A stretch of 64,000 nucleotides of DNA from Phascolarctobacterium faecium DSM 14760 (GTDB lineage: Bacteria > Bacillota > Negativicutes > Acidaminococcales > Acidaminococcaceae), in the NCBI RefSeq assembly GCF_003269275.1, contig NZ_QLTS01000004.1, positions 92,802 through 156,801 of the forward strand. The letters are read 5' to 3'. A program made the translations under genes and the position numbers. The number at the start of each line of letters is the position of its first letter. Position 1 is the first letter of the stretch. Shown here piece after piece: positions 8,777-17,500 of this stretch. The notes below the pieces were generated by a model. It did no database searches and was not told the origin of the DNA. It was given only the letters and a program-made list of their open reading frames with translations.

Positions 8777-9637
8777 ATGAGAATACTGGGGATCTTACTG
8801 TGCTGCCTGATACTGGGATTAAGTACTGTAGCTTTTGCCGAGCAACCAACAACTGTTTTCAGCAAAGTTGTTGCGACAAAGAATATGCAGGGCGAGATAC
8901 CGGAGATTGATGGTCTGAGATATACTAATCTTCAAAAAAGTGTTAACGGCATTTTGAACAGCAAAGTCAAAGACTTGCTGGCGCAGGTTGGCGGCAGCGG
9001 TACAGTCAGCTATGAAGTGAAGCTGAACCGTCCCAGCTTAGTCGGTATTTTGCTGAAAGCGACTAACGGCGGCCGTACTGCTTATCAGGCTGTAAATTTA
9101 GATATGACTACCGGCAATGAGTTCAGCATTCGCGATTTTGTTGGCGAAGGCAATGCCGTACATGAAATTTTAGGCGCTTATGAAGGCGTGTTATTTGCTG
9201 ATAACGGTATTTATACGCGTACCAGCAGTGGTGCTGCTTACAGTAATTTTGTTTCTTATAGTAAATTGTTTCCGTTGCTGCGTACAGGCGAAGCAGGCCG
9301 TTTACTTACGGTATATGGATTGACTCGTGCTGTTGAGGATAAGGTCGTAACTGTGAAGGCCGGAGAGCTGCTGGCTTTACAGTTGGAATCCAATCGTACA
9401 ACGGGCTATTCCTGGTTTGTAGAGGGTAATGGTTATGCTGGTCAGTTTTATGAACTGGGACGTTCTTATGTTTTGCCTGGTAATGCTGCCAACAACCGGA
9501 CCGGAATGCCTGGATTAGAAATAATTGTTTTCGGTGCCCAGGAGCCGGGCGAATACAAGGTGAATATGGAATATAAGCGTGCCTGGGAAAAAGGCAGCGG
9601 CTTTGACAAATTCAGCTTTACTGTTAAAGTATTGTGA
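8777..9637 (+). CDS. secreted protein with C-terminal chagasin-like (I42) inhibitor domain
   Basis: 286 residues with a clear signal peptide (cut near AFAEQ). Residues about 25-165 look like the DUF3298/DUF4163 type of periplasmic or cell-wall protein (LDMTTGNEFSIRDFVGE). Residues about 190-286 match the chagasin fold: NRTTGYSW is the NPTTGY loop, RTGMPG the Gly-rich middle loop, and YKRAWEKG the RPW loop with Pro replaced by Ala. Chagasins block papain-like cysteine proteases with these three loops. The combination suggests an envelope protease inhibitor or a repurposed adhesion domain. It sits between gltX and zapA. Confidence 0.8.
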   Translation: MRILGILLCCLILGLSTVAFAEQPTTVFSKVVATKNMQGEIPEIDGLRYTNLQKSVNGILNSKVKDLLAQVGGSGTVSYEVKLNRPSLVGILLKATNGGRTAYQAVNLDMTTGNEFSIRDFVGEGNAVHEILGAYEGVLFADNGIYTRTSSGAAYSNFVSYSKLFPLLRTGEAGRLLTVYGLTRAVEDKVVTVKAGELLALQLESNRTTGYSWFVEGNGYAGQFYELGRSYVLPGNAANNRTGMPGLEIIVFGAQEPGEYKVNMEYKRAWEKGSGFDKFSFTVKVL

Positions 9638-9652
9638 TAACGGAGGTCTGAG

Positions 9653-9898
9653 ATGGAAAAAACTGCCGTTACCGTGAAAATTTTTAATGATGAATATACT
9701 TTAAAGACTGATTTGCCGCGTACTGATGTGGACGCGATTGCGGCAATGGTCGATAAAAAAATGCAGAAACTGGCGACAAGCCAGCATTTGGTCACAACTT
9801 CCAAAGTCGCTGTATGGGCGGCGTTGGATCTGGCGGGAGAGTTATATACCTTACGTCGTGAATATGAAGCCTTGCTGAAAGCGGCGAAGGATATTTAG
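9653..9898 (+). CDS. zapA: cell division protein ZapA
   Basis: 81 residues. The N-terminal VTVKIFNDEYTLKTDL strand region, the VDAIAAMVDKKM helix and a C-terminal coiled-coil helix match ZapA, which bundles FtsZ filaments at midcell. It lies upstream of the U32 gene and mutS2, a gene order common in Firmicutes. RBS GGAGGT precedes ATG 9653; the gap to the next gene is 18 bp, indicating one operon. Confidence 0.9.
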   Translation: MEKTAVTVKIFNDEYTLKTDLPRTDVDAIAAMVDKKMQKLATSQHLVTTSKVAVWAALDLAGELYTLRREYEALLKAAKDI

Positions 9899-9916
9899 AG
9901 AAGAGGTTTTTAGTTA

Positions 9917-12385
9917 ATGAAAAAGCAAACCATCGAACTGCTCGCTCCTGCCGGGAGCTGGGAAGCGTTGGAAGCGGCGGTGAATGCCGGTGCTGATGCT
10001 GTATATATGGGCGGCAAAGCTTTTGGCGCACGTCAGTATGCCAGTAATTTTGACCGTGAAGAAATGCAGAAGGCTGTTTACTTTGCTCATATGCACCGTG
10101 TGCGGCTGTATATCACTGTCAACACGCTGGTCGATGACAGTGAGCTGGGCGAATTGGCTGATTATCTGCTGTTTTTGAGTAATGTGGGCATCGACGGTAT
10201 TATCGTACAGGATCTGGGTGTGATCCGTCTGGCCCGGCAAATAGTGCCGGACCTGCCTTTGCATGCCAGTACGCAGATGACGGTTACTAATTCCGAGGGT
10301 GTTAAGCTTGCTGCTGAAGCCGGTATGGAACGTGTTGTTCTGGCGCGCGAGTTGAGTCTGGAAGAAATAAATACGATCTGTCATGGCACAGATACAGAAA
10401 TAGAAGTTTTTATTCATGGAGCTTTGTGCGTATGTTATTCAGGTCAATGTTTGATGAGCAGCCTGATCGGCGGTCGCAGCGGCAATCGCGGACGTTGTGC
10501 TCAGCCGTGCCGTCTGCCTTATAAGCTGGTCAATGAAGCAGGAGAAGATCTGCTGAGCGGCAAAGACGCAGGGCAATATCTTTTGAGTCCTAAGGACTTG
10601 AATACTTTGGATATTTTACCGCAGCTGATCGAAGCCGGTGTAACATCCTATAAAATCGAAGGACGTATGAAGCGTCCTGAATATGTAGCCGTAGTTGTCG
10701 ATGCTTATCGCAGGGCTATCGACAGTTATCTTGGCGGTGATTACCAGGTTCCGGAAGAAGATTTTGCCAATATTGAACAGATCTTTAATCGTGATTTTAC
10801 AAATGCTTATCTGCTGGAGCGGCCCGGCAGGGAAATGATGAGCGACCGCCGGCCAAACAATCGCGGTGTTTTGGTGGGGCGTGTTGTTAAGCTTGATAAA
10901 GCTGCTAACAAAGCGACACTGAAACTTGATAAAGAATTGCATTTGGATGATGGCTTAGAGTTTTGGGTCAGCGTGGGTGGTCGTGTTGGCACTACTGTGA
11001 CGTCACTTTTGCAGAACGGACAGGAAGTAGCTGTGGCTGCCGCAGGTTCTCAGGTCACTATCGATGTGCCGCATGGCATTAAAATGAATGACCGTGTTTT
11101 CAGAACCTTTGATAACCGTCTGATGACATATGCCGCACAGTTCTTTGGTGAGAAGGCCAAACGCCGTATCCCTGTAAGTGCTTTAGTAACAGCAAGAGCA
11201 GGCAATCCAATGACGGTGCTGCTGACTGATGACGAGGGCAATACAGGCTATGGTGAAACGCAGTTTATTGTAGAAGCTGCCCGCAAGCATGCTTTAAATG
11301 AGGAAACTGTGCGTAAACAGGTAGATCGACTGGGCACGACTGAATATGAGCTGTCAGACTTGGTGCTGGAATGTGATGAAACCGTAATGGTGCCGATGAG
11401 CGAGATCAACGAGGCTCGCCGTTTAGCTGTCGAAGCTTTAGATACTGCACGTCTGGAGGCTTTTGCACCGATGCGTGTACAACGTCATAAAGTTCCGCGT
11501 GATCTGGTTCCTGCAGAAAAAATCAGCCGCAGTAAACATGCGCTTTTGACTGTGCATGCCGATACTGTTGCTAAAGCACAGGCTGCTTTGGCAGGAGGCG
11601 CTGATTATATTATTTTTGGCGGGGATATTTTCAGCAGCAGGCAGCTGCCGAGGCAGTCTTATGCCGAAGTTGCCGGTCTTGCTCAAAATTATGGTAAAAA
11701 ATGGGCCATAGCGACACCGCGTATTGTTAAAGAAGGACAGCTGCCTTATTTTGCAGAGCTGTTTGCCTATTGGCAGCAGTTGAAGCCCGATGCTGTTTAT
11801 ATCAGCAACAACGGCTTGTGGCAGCTGGCGCAGCAATACAGCGGGCTGTCTTTGTGGGCCGATATGTCTTTGAATATTTATAACGATCAGAATTTGGAAT
11901 TCTGGCGTGAACAGGGCGCCGTGGGAGCAACCCTGTCAGCCGAGCTGACAATGGCGCAGGTAGAACATTTAGCCGCAGTCAGCCCCGTTCCTGTGGAATG
12001 TATGGTGCAGGGTCGGATTGAAATGATGGTTTCGGAATACTGTGTAGGCGGCAGCTTTTTAGGTGATCTGCATCAGGGCGCCTGTAAATTTAACTGCCGG
12101 GAGCAGTTGTTTTTGAGTGACCGCAAGGATGCGAAGTTTCCTATAGTTACCGATCAGAACTGCCGAATGCATATTTTAAATGCGCATGACCTGTCGATGC
12201 TGACCAATATCAAGCATATGGAAAGTATCGGCGTTGGCCGGCTGCGTTTAGACGCGCGTAATTATACTAATGAAGAAACTGCATCATTGGTAACGCTGTA
12301 TAAGGAAGTGCTGCGAGGTGACCGCGAAGTTGCGGAAAACCTGCCGCATACGACCAGGGGGCATTATTTCCGCGGCGTATTATAA
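9917..12385 (+). CDS. U32-family protein with DUF3656 (RlhA-like rRNA hydroxylation protein)
   Basis: 822 residues. The N-terminal TIM-barrel-like region (LLAPAGSWEALEAAVNAGADAVY) and the U32 signature EVFIHGALCVCYSGQCLMSS near 156-175, followed by GRCAQPCR, are diagnostic. The cysteines of this block and later ones (CMVQGRIEMMVSEYCV, ACKFNCRE near 695-735) could ligate an iron-sulfur cluster. The long form carries an extra C-terminal half. E. coli RlhA of this class is needed for hydroxylation of 23S rRNA C2501; older annotation as collagenase-like peptidase is unlikely to reflect function. It lies 9 bp from mutS2 and is probably co-transcribed. Confidence 0.88.
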   Translation: MKKQTIELLAPAGSWEALEAAVNAGADAVYMGGKAFGARQYASNFDREEMQKAVYFAHMHRVRLYITVNTLVDDSELGELADYLLFLSNVGIDGIIVQDLGVIRLARQIVPDLPLHASTQMTVTNSEGVKLAAEAGMERVVLARELSLEEINTICHGTDTEIEVFIHGALCVCYSGQCLMSSLIGGRSGNRGRCAQPCRLPYKLVNEAGEDLLSGKDAGQYLLSPKDLNTLDILPQLIEAGVTSYKIEGRMKRPEYVAVVVDAYRRAIDSYLGGDYQVPEEDFANIEQIFNRDFTNAYLLERPGREMMSDRRPNNRGVLVGRVVKLDKAANKATLKLDKELHLDDGLEFWVSVGGRVGTTVTSLLQNGQEVAVAAAGSQVTIDVPHGIKMNDRVFRTFDNRLMTYAAQFFGEKAKRRIPVSALVTARAGNPMTVLLTDDEGNTGYGETQFIVEAARKHALNEETVRKQVDRLGTTEYELSDLVLECDETVMVPMSEINEARRLAVEALDTARLEAFAPMRVQRHKVPRDLVPAEKISRSKHALLTVHADTVAKAQAALAGGADYIIFGGDIFSSRQLPRQSYAEVAGLAQNYGKKWAIATPRIVKEGQLPYFAELFAYWQQLKPDAVYISNNGLWQLAQQYSGLSLWADMSLNIYNDQNLEFWREQGAVGATLSAELTMAQVEHLAAVSPVPVECMVQGRIEMMVSEYCVGGSFLGDLHQGACKFNCREQLFLSDRKDAKFPIVTDQNCRMHILNAHDLSMLTNIKHMESIGVGRLRLDARNYTNEETASLVTLYKEVLRGDREVAENLPHTTRGHYFRGVL

Positions 12386-12394
12386 GGAGTAATT

Positions 12395-14755
12395 ATGGCA
12401 AGATTTGCTGTTAAGACATTAGAATTTGATAAAGTAAAAGCGCTGCTGGCCAGCAAAACTGCCACCTCGCTGGGGAAGGCGCAGGCTTTAGCGATACGCA
12501 CAGAAAGTGAGTTCAGTATCGTTAAGCGCTTGCAGGAGGAAACCGCCGAGGCACTGCGCCTGCTGGATGAAGGGAAAAGATTCCCCTTTGGCGGCGCGCA
12601 TAATATTGTGGCTGCTGTTAAGCATGCCCAATTAGGGGCTGTGCTGGAAGCTGAAACCTTGATGGAGATCGGCAGTACGGCTGCGGCGATCCGTCAGATC
12701 AAGACCTTTTTGCAGGAGGAGAGTGAGCTGGCACCGACTTTGGCAGCCTATGCCGAAGCTTTGCAGCCGCTGCCGCGTCTGGAAAAACAACTGGAGAATG
12801 CTATTTCTGAAAAAGGCGAGATCAAAGACAGTGCTTCGACAAAGCTTGGCGGCTTACGGACTGGCATTCAGATAGCGAAAAACCGTGTGCGTGAACAGCT
12901 GGAAAAAGTCCTGCACGATCCTAATAATCAAAAATATTTCCAGGACGCGCTGGTAACTATGCGCGGAGACAGATATGTCATTCCGATCAAACAGGAATAT
13001 AAACTCAATTTTCCGGGCGTCGTTCACGACCAGTCCGGCAGTGGAGCAACCCTGTTTATTGAGCCGATGGCCGTTGTCAACCTGAATAATGATATCAAAA
13101 AATATATGGCCGAAGAAAAAGAGGAAATAGAACGGATTCTGAGGCAGCTGTCCGGCAGCGTCGGGGCAGACGGTGATCTGCTCACTGCCGGCGTCGAGAC
13201 TCTTACAAATCTTGACGTTATCTGTGCCCGTGCTTATTTGGCGCAGGCTCAGAAAGCCGTAAGGCCAATGCTGCATTTAGGCGGCAAAGTCGAGATCGTG
13301 CAGGGACGTCATCCGCTGCTGGATCAAAGTCAAGTAGTGCCCCTGGATATAGAATTGGGCGGAGATTTTAATACGCTTTTGATCACCGGTCCAAATACCG
13401 GCGGTAAAACCGTAGCTCTAAAAGCGGTCGGGCTGTTTGCGTTAATGGCGCAGGCCGGCTTGTTTTTACCTGCCCGCAGTGCTAAAATGCCGGTTTTCAG
13501 AGCTATTTATGCCGATATTGGTGATGAGCAGAGCATTGAGCAGAGCCTGAGTACTTTTTCCGGACATATGACCAATCTGGTAGAGATTTTAAATGAAGTG
13601 CGCAGCGGTGATCTGGTACTGGTGGATGAAATCTGTGCCGGTACTGACCCTAACGAAGGTGCTGCCCTGGCTATGGCGATGTTAGAGCATTTGCATGAAC
13701 AGGGCGTGCTGACAATGATCACGACACACTACAGCGAATTGAAAACATTTGCTTATGGACATACGGGAATGGAAAATGCCAGCGTGGAATTTGATCCTGT
13801 CAGTCTGCGGCCGACCTACAGATTGCTGATGGGTGTTCCGGGCAGCAGCAATGCTTTCAATATCAGCAGAAGGCTGGGACTGTCGGAAGAGATTGTTGAA
13901 AATGCCGGTAAACTGCTGGATCAGGAACATGTGCATATGGAAGATGTATTGCACGAGCTGGAAGGCGAACGCCGCCAATATGAATCGCAGAACAAAGAAA
14001 TACAAATGCTGCGTTTGGAAAGTGAGCGGATTAAGCAGGAGCTGCACAAGCAGAAACAGGAGCTTGACCGCCGCAAGAACGAAATGCTGCGTAAAGCCCG
14101 TGAACAGGCTGATGAGATTTACCGCAGCAGCCGTAGGGAATCGGAAGCTATTTTAAAAGAGCTGCGCTCAATGAAGGCTGACTTTGATGCGAAAAAACTG
14201 GAAGCTGCTGCAGAAGCCGCGCGCAAACAGTTAAATAAACAGTTCAGTGAAGATGCGCCATTGCCGGAAGGTACGCCGTTGTCAAAAGAAACTGCCAAAG
14301 TCGGGCAGACTGTCTTTTTACCTTCACTGCGTCAAAATGGTACGATTGTTGCTGTTAACGGCGGCGATGTGACAGTGCAGGTAGGTATATTAAAAACTAA
14401 CGTGCCTGCTAAAAATTGCCTGCTGGTAAAAGGTAAGACCAAAGTGAGCGAAGATCTGCGGCCTAAAAAACGCAAGGGGTATGCCCATGATATGCTGGTC
14501 ACACGTACTGCTTCTACCAGACAGGAACTGGATGTTCGTGGTATGACGATCGAAGAAGCGATACCGACCGTAGATAAAGGCATCGACGATGCACTGCTGG
14601 CAGGTTTGCCGGAGCTGCGTATCATTCACGGCAAGGGAACAGGTGCTTTACGTGCCGGACTGACTGCCTATTTATCCGCGCACCGTGCGGTCAAAAGACT
14701 GGAGCTGGCTTCGCTGCATGAAGGCGGTGCCGGTGCGACGGTAATTTATCTGTAA
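12395..14755 (+). CDS. mutS2: MutS2 (RqcU-type ribosome rescue / recombination ATPase)
   Basis: 786 residues, normal family length. Core and lever helices occupy about 1-300. Walker A GPNTGGKT lies near 329-336, Walker B LVLVDEICAGTDP near 407-419, then a long charged coiled coil (about 510-625). The C-terminal Smr domain has LDVRGMT near 713 and HGKGTGALR near 747. MutS2 suppresses homologous recombination in some species and in Bacillus senses collided ribosomes; the Smr domain is a nuclease or RNA-binding module. It ends the zapA-U32-mutS2 operon. Confidence 0.96.
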   Translation: MARFAVKTLEFDKVKALLASKTATSLGKAQALAIRTESEFSIVKRLQEETAEALRLLDEGKRFPFGGAHNIVAAVKHAQLGAVLEAETLMEIGSTAAAIRQIKTFLQEESELAPTLAAYAEALQPLPRLEKQLENAISEKGEIKDSASTKLGGLRTGIQIAKNRVREQLEKVLHDPNNQKYFQDALVTMRGDRYVIPIKQEYKLNFPGVVHDQSGSGATLFIEPMAVVNLNNDIKKYMAEEKEEIERILRQLSGSVGADGDLLTAGVETLTNLDVICARAYLAQAQKAVRPMLHLGGKVEIVQGRHPLLDQSQVVPLDIELGGDFNTLLITGPNTGGKTVALKAVGLFALMAQAGLFLPARSAKMPVFRAIYADIGDEQSIEQSLSTFSGHMTNLVEILNEVRSGDLVLVDEICAGTDPNEGAALAMAMLEHLHEQGVLTMITTHYSELKTFAYGHTGMENASVEFDPVSLRPTYRLLMGVPGSSNAFNISRRLGLSEEIVENAGKLLDQEHVHMEDVLHELEGERRQYESQNKEIQMLRLESERIKQELHKQKQELDRRKNEMLRKAREQADEIYRSSRRESEAILKELRSMKADFDAKKLEAAAEAARKQLNKQFSEDAPLPEGTPLSKETAKVGQTVFLPSLRQNGTIVAVNGGDVTVQVGILKTNVPAKNCLLVKGKTKVSEDLRPKKRKGYAHDMLVTRTASTRQELDVRGMTIEEAIPTVDKGIDDALLAGLPELRIIHGKGTGALRAGLTAYLSAHRAVKRLELASLHEGGAGATVIYL

Positions 14756-14808
14756 AAGGCAGTTTTGTGTAAAAATGTAATACAATCAAGAAAATTTTGT
14801 AGAAGATA

Positions 14809-14837
14809 TTGACCGAAAGACTAAATAATGTGATAAT
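14809..14837 (+). promoter_or_regulatory. promoter of lysC
   Basis: TTGACC (14809-14814), 17-bp spacer, GATAAT (14832-14837) with an upstream TG giving an extended -10. The roughly 70-nt leader before lysC is too short for a lysine riboswitch. Confidence 0.75.
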
Positions 14838-14915
14838 AGTTAGTGAAAATATATGCTTTATGTGCGCTTGGAATGGATTTTTCCGGGTAGCAAGTTAACA
14901 AACGGGGGGAAGTAA

Positions 14916-16142
14916 ATGGCTACACTAGTGAAAAAGTTTGGCGGCAGCTCGGTTGCGACACCTGAGAAGATGCATGGTATCGTTGACCGGATTCTGCGCG
15001 AACGTCAACCGGACGACAGAATCGTCTTAGTTGTTTCCGCTATGGGCGACCATACTGATGATTTGCTGACTTTAGCTGCTAAAGTCAATCCCGAAATGCC
15101 GAAAAGAGAACTGGATATGCTGCTTGCGACAGGCGAGCAGGTCTCCATTGCCCTGATGGCCAGTGCTTTCTGTGCTAAAGGACAGCCCGCAGTATCCTTT
15201 ACCGGTGCTCAGGCTGGTATCAAAACGAACGATAAGCATTCTAAAGCCAGTATTTTAGACGTACAAGCCTGTCAGGTCAAGCAGGCTCTGGACGAAGGCA
15301 AGATAGTTATCGTTGCCGGGTTCCAGGGCATTACTGACTTGGGACAGATCACAACTTTGGGCCGCGGCGGCAGCGATACTACTGCTGTTGCGATTGCGGC
15401 AGGTCTGAAAGCGGATATGTGCGATATCTATACTGACGTGGACGGTGTTTATACCGCTGATCCACGTATCGTACCGGGAGCGCAGAAGCTGGACGAGATC
15501 ACTTTTGTGGAAATGCTGGAACTGGCCCGCCTGGGTGCAGGCGTTATGCAGCCGCGCGCCGTAGAGTATGGTGAGCACAACGGCGTTGCCATCCATGTAC
15601 GTTCTACCTTTAACGACGTACCCGGAACTATTATTAGGGAGGAATACACAGTGCAAGAGAAAAACTTTGTTATTCGCGGTGTAGCGCACGATACTAATGT
15701 CGCAAAAATCGCCGTTCGCGGTGTCAGCGACGAACCGGGCATTGCCTATAAAATCTTCTCGGCTCTGGCTGAAGCCAATATCGATGTCGATATGATCGTT
15801 CAAAGCGCAAGCGCTACCGACCATAAAAATGACATCCTGTTTACCGTTACCCAAACCGATATGGTAGAAGCGATGAGCGTTATTGAAAGCCTGAAGGAAA
15901 CGATGCATTTTGATAAAGCTGACATTGAAGTCAATGTTGCCAAGGTATCTATCGTTGGTGCAGGTATGCTGGGCAGCCCCGGTATTGCCGCAGGTATGTT
16001 CGGTGCGCTTGCCAAAGCCAACGTCAATATCGACGTTATCAGTACTTCCGAAATCAGCGTTTCCTGCCTGGTGCCGGAAAAGGACGTTAAAACCGCTGTG
16101 AACGCTATCCACGAACATTTCTTCCCGGAAGGCGCAAAATAA
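14916..16142 (+). CDS. lysC: aspartate kinase (Bacillus aspartokinase II type)
   Basis: 408 residues. The kinase domain begins VKKFGGSSVA and includes the TLGRGGSDTTAVAIA nucleotide-site block near 148-162; two ACT domains follow (about 260-330 and 345-405) and should bind lysine and/or threonine for feedback control. It phosphorylates aspartate, the first step to lysine, threonine, methionine and diaminopimelate. A strong Shine-Dalgarno AGGGAGG lies inside the gene at 15637-15643, 7 nt before an in-frame GTG at 15651 (codon 246), matching the alpha/beta two-product design of B. subtilis lysC. It lies 45 bp before an aspartate-type aminotransferase. Confidence 0.95.
   Translation: MATLVKKFGGSSVATPEKMHGIVDRILRERQPDDRIVLVVSAMGDHTDDLLTLAAKVNPEMPKRELDMLLATGEQVSIALMASAFCAKGQPAVSFTGAQAGIKTNDKHSKASILDVQACQVKQALDEGKIVIVAGFQGITDLGQITTLGRGGSDTTAVAIAAGLKADMCDIYTDVDGVYTADPRIVPGAQKLDEITFVEMLELARLGAGVMQPRAVEYGEHNGVAIHVRSTFNDVPGTIIREEYTVQEKNFVIRGVAHDTNVAKIAVRGVSDEPGIAYKIFSALAEANIDVDMIVQSASATDHKNDILFTVTQTDMVEAMSVIESLKETMHFDKADIEVNVAKVSIVGAGMLGSPGIAAGMFGALAKANVNIDVISTSEISVSCLVPEKDVKTAVNAIHEHFFPEGAK
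15651..16142 (+). CDS. lysC: probable internal translation product of lysC (beta subunit)
   Basis: An in-frame GTG at codon 246 with AGGGAGG 7 nt upstream would give a 163-residue product consisting only of the ACT regulatory domains. In B. subtilis aspartokinase II the beta subunit is made exactly this way, from codon 246 of a 408-codon gene. The site and spacing are seen directly; use of this start is inferred. Confidence 0.6.
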   Translation: MQEKNFVIRGVAHDTNVAKIAVRGVSDEPGIAYKIFSALAEANIDVDMIVQSASATDHKNDILFTVTQTDMVEAMSVIESLKETMHFDKADIEVNVAKVSIVGAGMLGSPGIAAGMFGALAKANVNIDVISTSEISVSCLVPEKDVKTAVNAIHEHFFPEGAK

Positions 16143-16187
16143 AAAGCAAGCAAAGTTACTTATATAAATTAAGGAGGCCTTTTACCA

Positions 16188-17435
16188 ATGATCACTAGTA
16201 TTGCAGCTAATCATGCTAAAGGAAAATCTGCCCAGGATAAAATTTTCGGCGCTAATGCCGCTGCCGTTGCCGCAGCAGCTAAATACGGTGCTGACAAAGT
16301 AACCAATGCCACTATCGGCGCTATTTTAGACGAAGATGAAAAACTTGTTTGTCTGCCGACTATCGAAAAGGTTTACCGTGGTCTTGCGACAAACGAGCTG
16401 ATCGCCTACGCTCCTATTTCCGGACTGCCTGATTATCTTGAAAAAGTTATTACTGCTGCTTTCGGCACTTCCAGGCCTGAAGGCTATATCGCCGCTGTTG
16501 CTACTGCCGGTGGTACAGGCGTTATCCATCATACTATCTGGAACTATATGGACGCAGGTGAAACTGCGCTGACATCCGACTGGTACTGGGGACCGTATAA
16601 GGTTTTGTGTCAGGATATGGGACGTAAGCTGGATACCTATAAAATGCTGGATGAAAATAATAAATACAATCTGCCGGCTTTAAAAGCCAAAGTCAACGAG
16701 ATTTTGGGCAAACAGAAAAGCCTGCTGCTCATGATCAACACTCCGGCTCATAACCCTACTGGCTACAGCCTCAGTGAAGAAGACTTGCAGGGCGTTATCG
16801 ACATCATCAAAGAAGCGACTGCAGGTACTGATAAAACTGTAACGCTGCTTTTAGACGTAGCATATATTGATTATGCCGGCGAAAAAGAAGAAGTTCGTAA
16901 GATCTTCAAAAAGCTTTCTAATCTGCCTGCTAACATTCTCAGTATTGTGGCATACAGTATGTCTAAAGGCTTTACACTTTATGGCCAGCGCACCGGCGCT
17001 ATGATCGGCGTTTCTTCTTCTAAGGAAATCATTGAAGAATTTGCCGCCATCAACCAATATACAAGCCGTGCGACCTGGTCCAACATCAACCGTCCGGCAA
17101 TGAAAACTCTGGCTAATATTTACAGTGACCCGGAACTGCTTGCCGCTACCGAAAAAGAGCGTGACGATTATTATCAAATGATCAAAGCACGTGCCGACCT
17201 GTTCACAAAAGAAGCCGAAGAATGCGGCTTGCCGATGCTGCCTTATGTAGCAGGCTTCTTCCTGTCCATTCCGGCAAAAAATCCCGATGCTATCTGTGAT
17301 AAACTGCACGAAGACAATATTTTTGCTGTTCCTTTGGCTGCAGGTGTACGTATTGCCGTTTGCGCAGTACCGCTTAAAAAGATCGCCGGTATGGCTGCAA
17401 AAGTACAGGCTGCAATGCAGGCTGTAGAAAAATAA
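16188..17435 (+). CDS. PLP-dependent aspartate/aromatic aminotransferase, class I/II
   Basis: 415 residues. Fold-type I signatures: the SDWYWGPY substrate region near 126-133, NTPAHNPTGYSL near 184-195, LLLDVAYIDY near 222-231 and the Schiff-base lysine in SMSKGFTLYGQR (Lys260). The end (GVRIAVCAVP) carries the usual arginine for the substrate carboxylate. It probably interconverts an amino acid such as aspartate with its 2-oxoacid. Placement 45 bp after lysC with no terminator between, and a terminator directly after, suggests an aspartate-metabolism operon. RBS GGAGGC precedes ATG 16188. Exact substrate is not determined. Confidence 0.88.
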   Translation: MITSIAANHAKGKSAQDKIFGANAAAVAAAAKYGADKVTNATIGAILDEDEKLVCLPTIEKVYRGLATNELIAYAPISGLPDYLEKVITAAFGTSRPEGYIAAVATAGGTGVIHHTIWNYMDAGETALTSDWYWGPYKVLCQDMGRKLDTYKMLDENNKYNLPALKAKVNEILGKQKSLLLMINTPAHNPTGYSLSEEDLQGVIDIIKEATAGTDKTVTLLLDVAYIDYAGEKEEVRKIFKKLSNLPANILSIVAYSMSKGFTLYGQRTGAMIGVSSSKEIIEEFAAINQYTSRATWSNINRPAMKTLANIYSDPELLAATEKERDDYYQMIKARADLFTKEAEECGLPMLPYVAGFFLSIPAKNPDAICDKLHEDNIFAVPLAAGVRIAVCAVPLKKIAGMAAKVQAAMQAVEK

Positions 17436-17450
17436 GCATTGATAACAATC

Positions 17451-17484
17451 AAAGACCGGAGCTAAAAAAGTTCCGGTCTTTTTT
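17451..17484 (+). terminator. intrinsic terminator of the lysC operon
   Basis: Stem AAGACCGGA (17452-17460)/TCCGGTCTT (17472-17480) with a T-rich tail. Confidence 0.9.
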
Positions 17485-17500
17485 CCCATAAGGAGTATTT

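Noticed and set aside
14838..14915. Lysine riboswitch upstream of lysC
   Set aside because: The leader is only about 70 nt and lacks the multi-helix lysine element.
15255..16118. 287-residue minus-strand ORF inside lysC
   Set aside because: lysC is fully recognisable on the plus strand; the antisense frame is His- and Asn-rich and has no family features or RBS.
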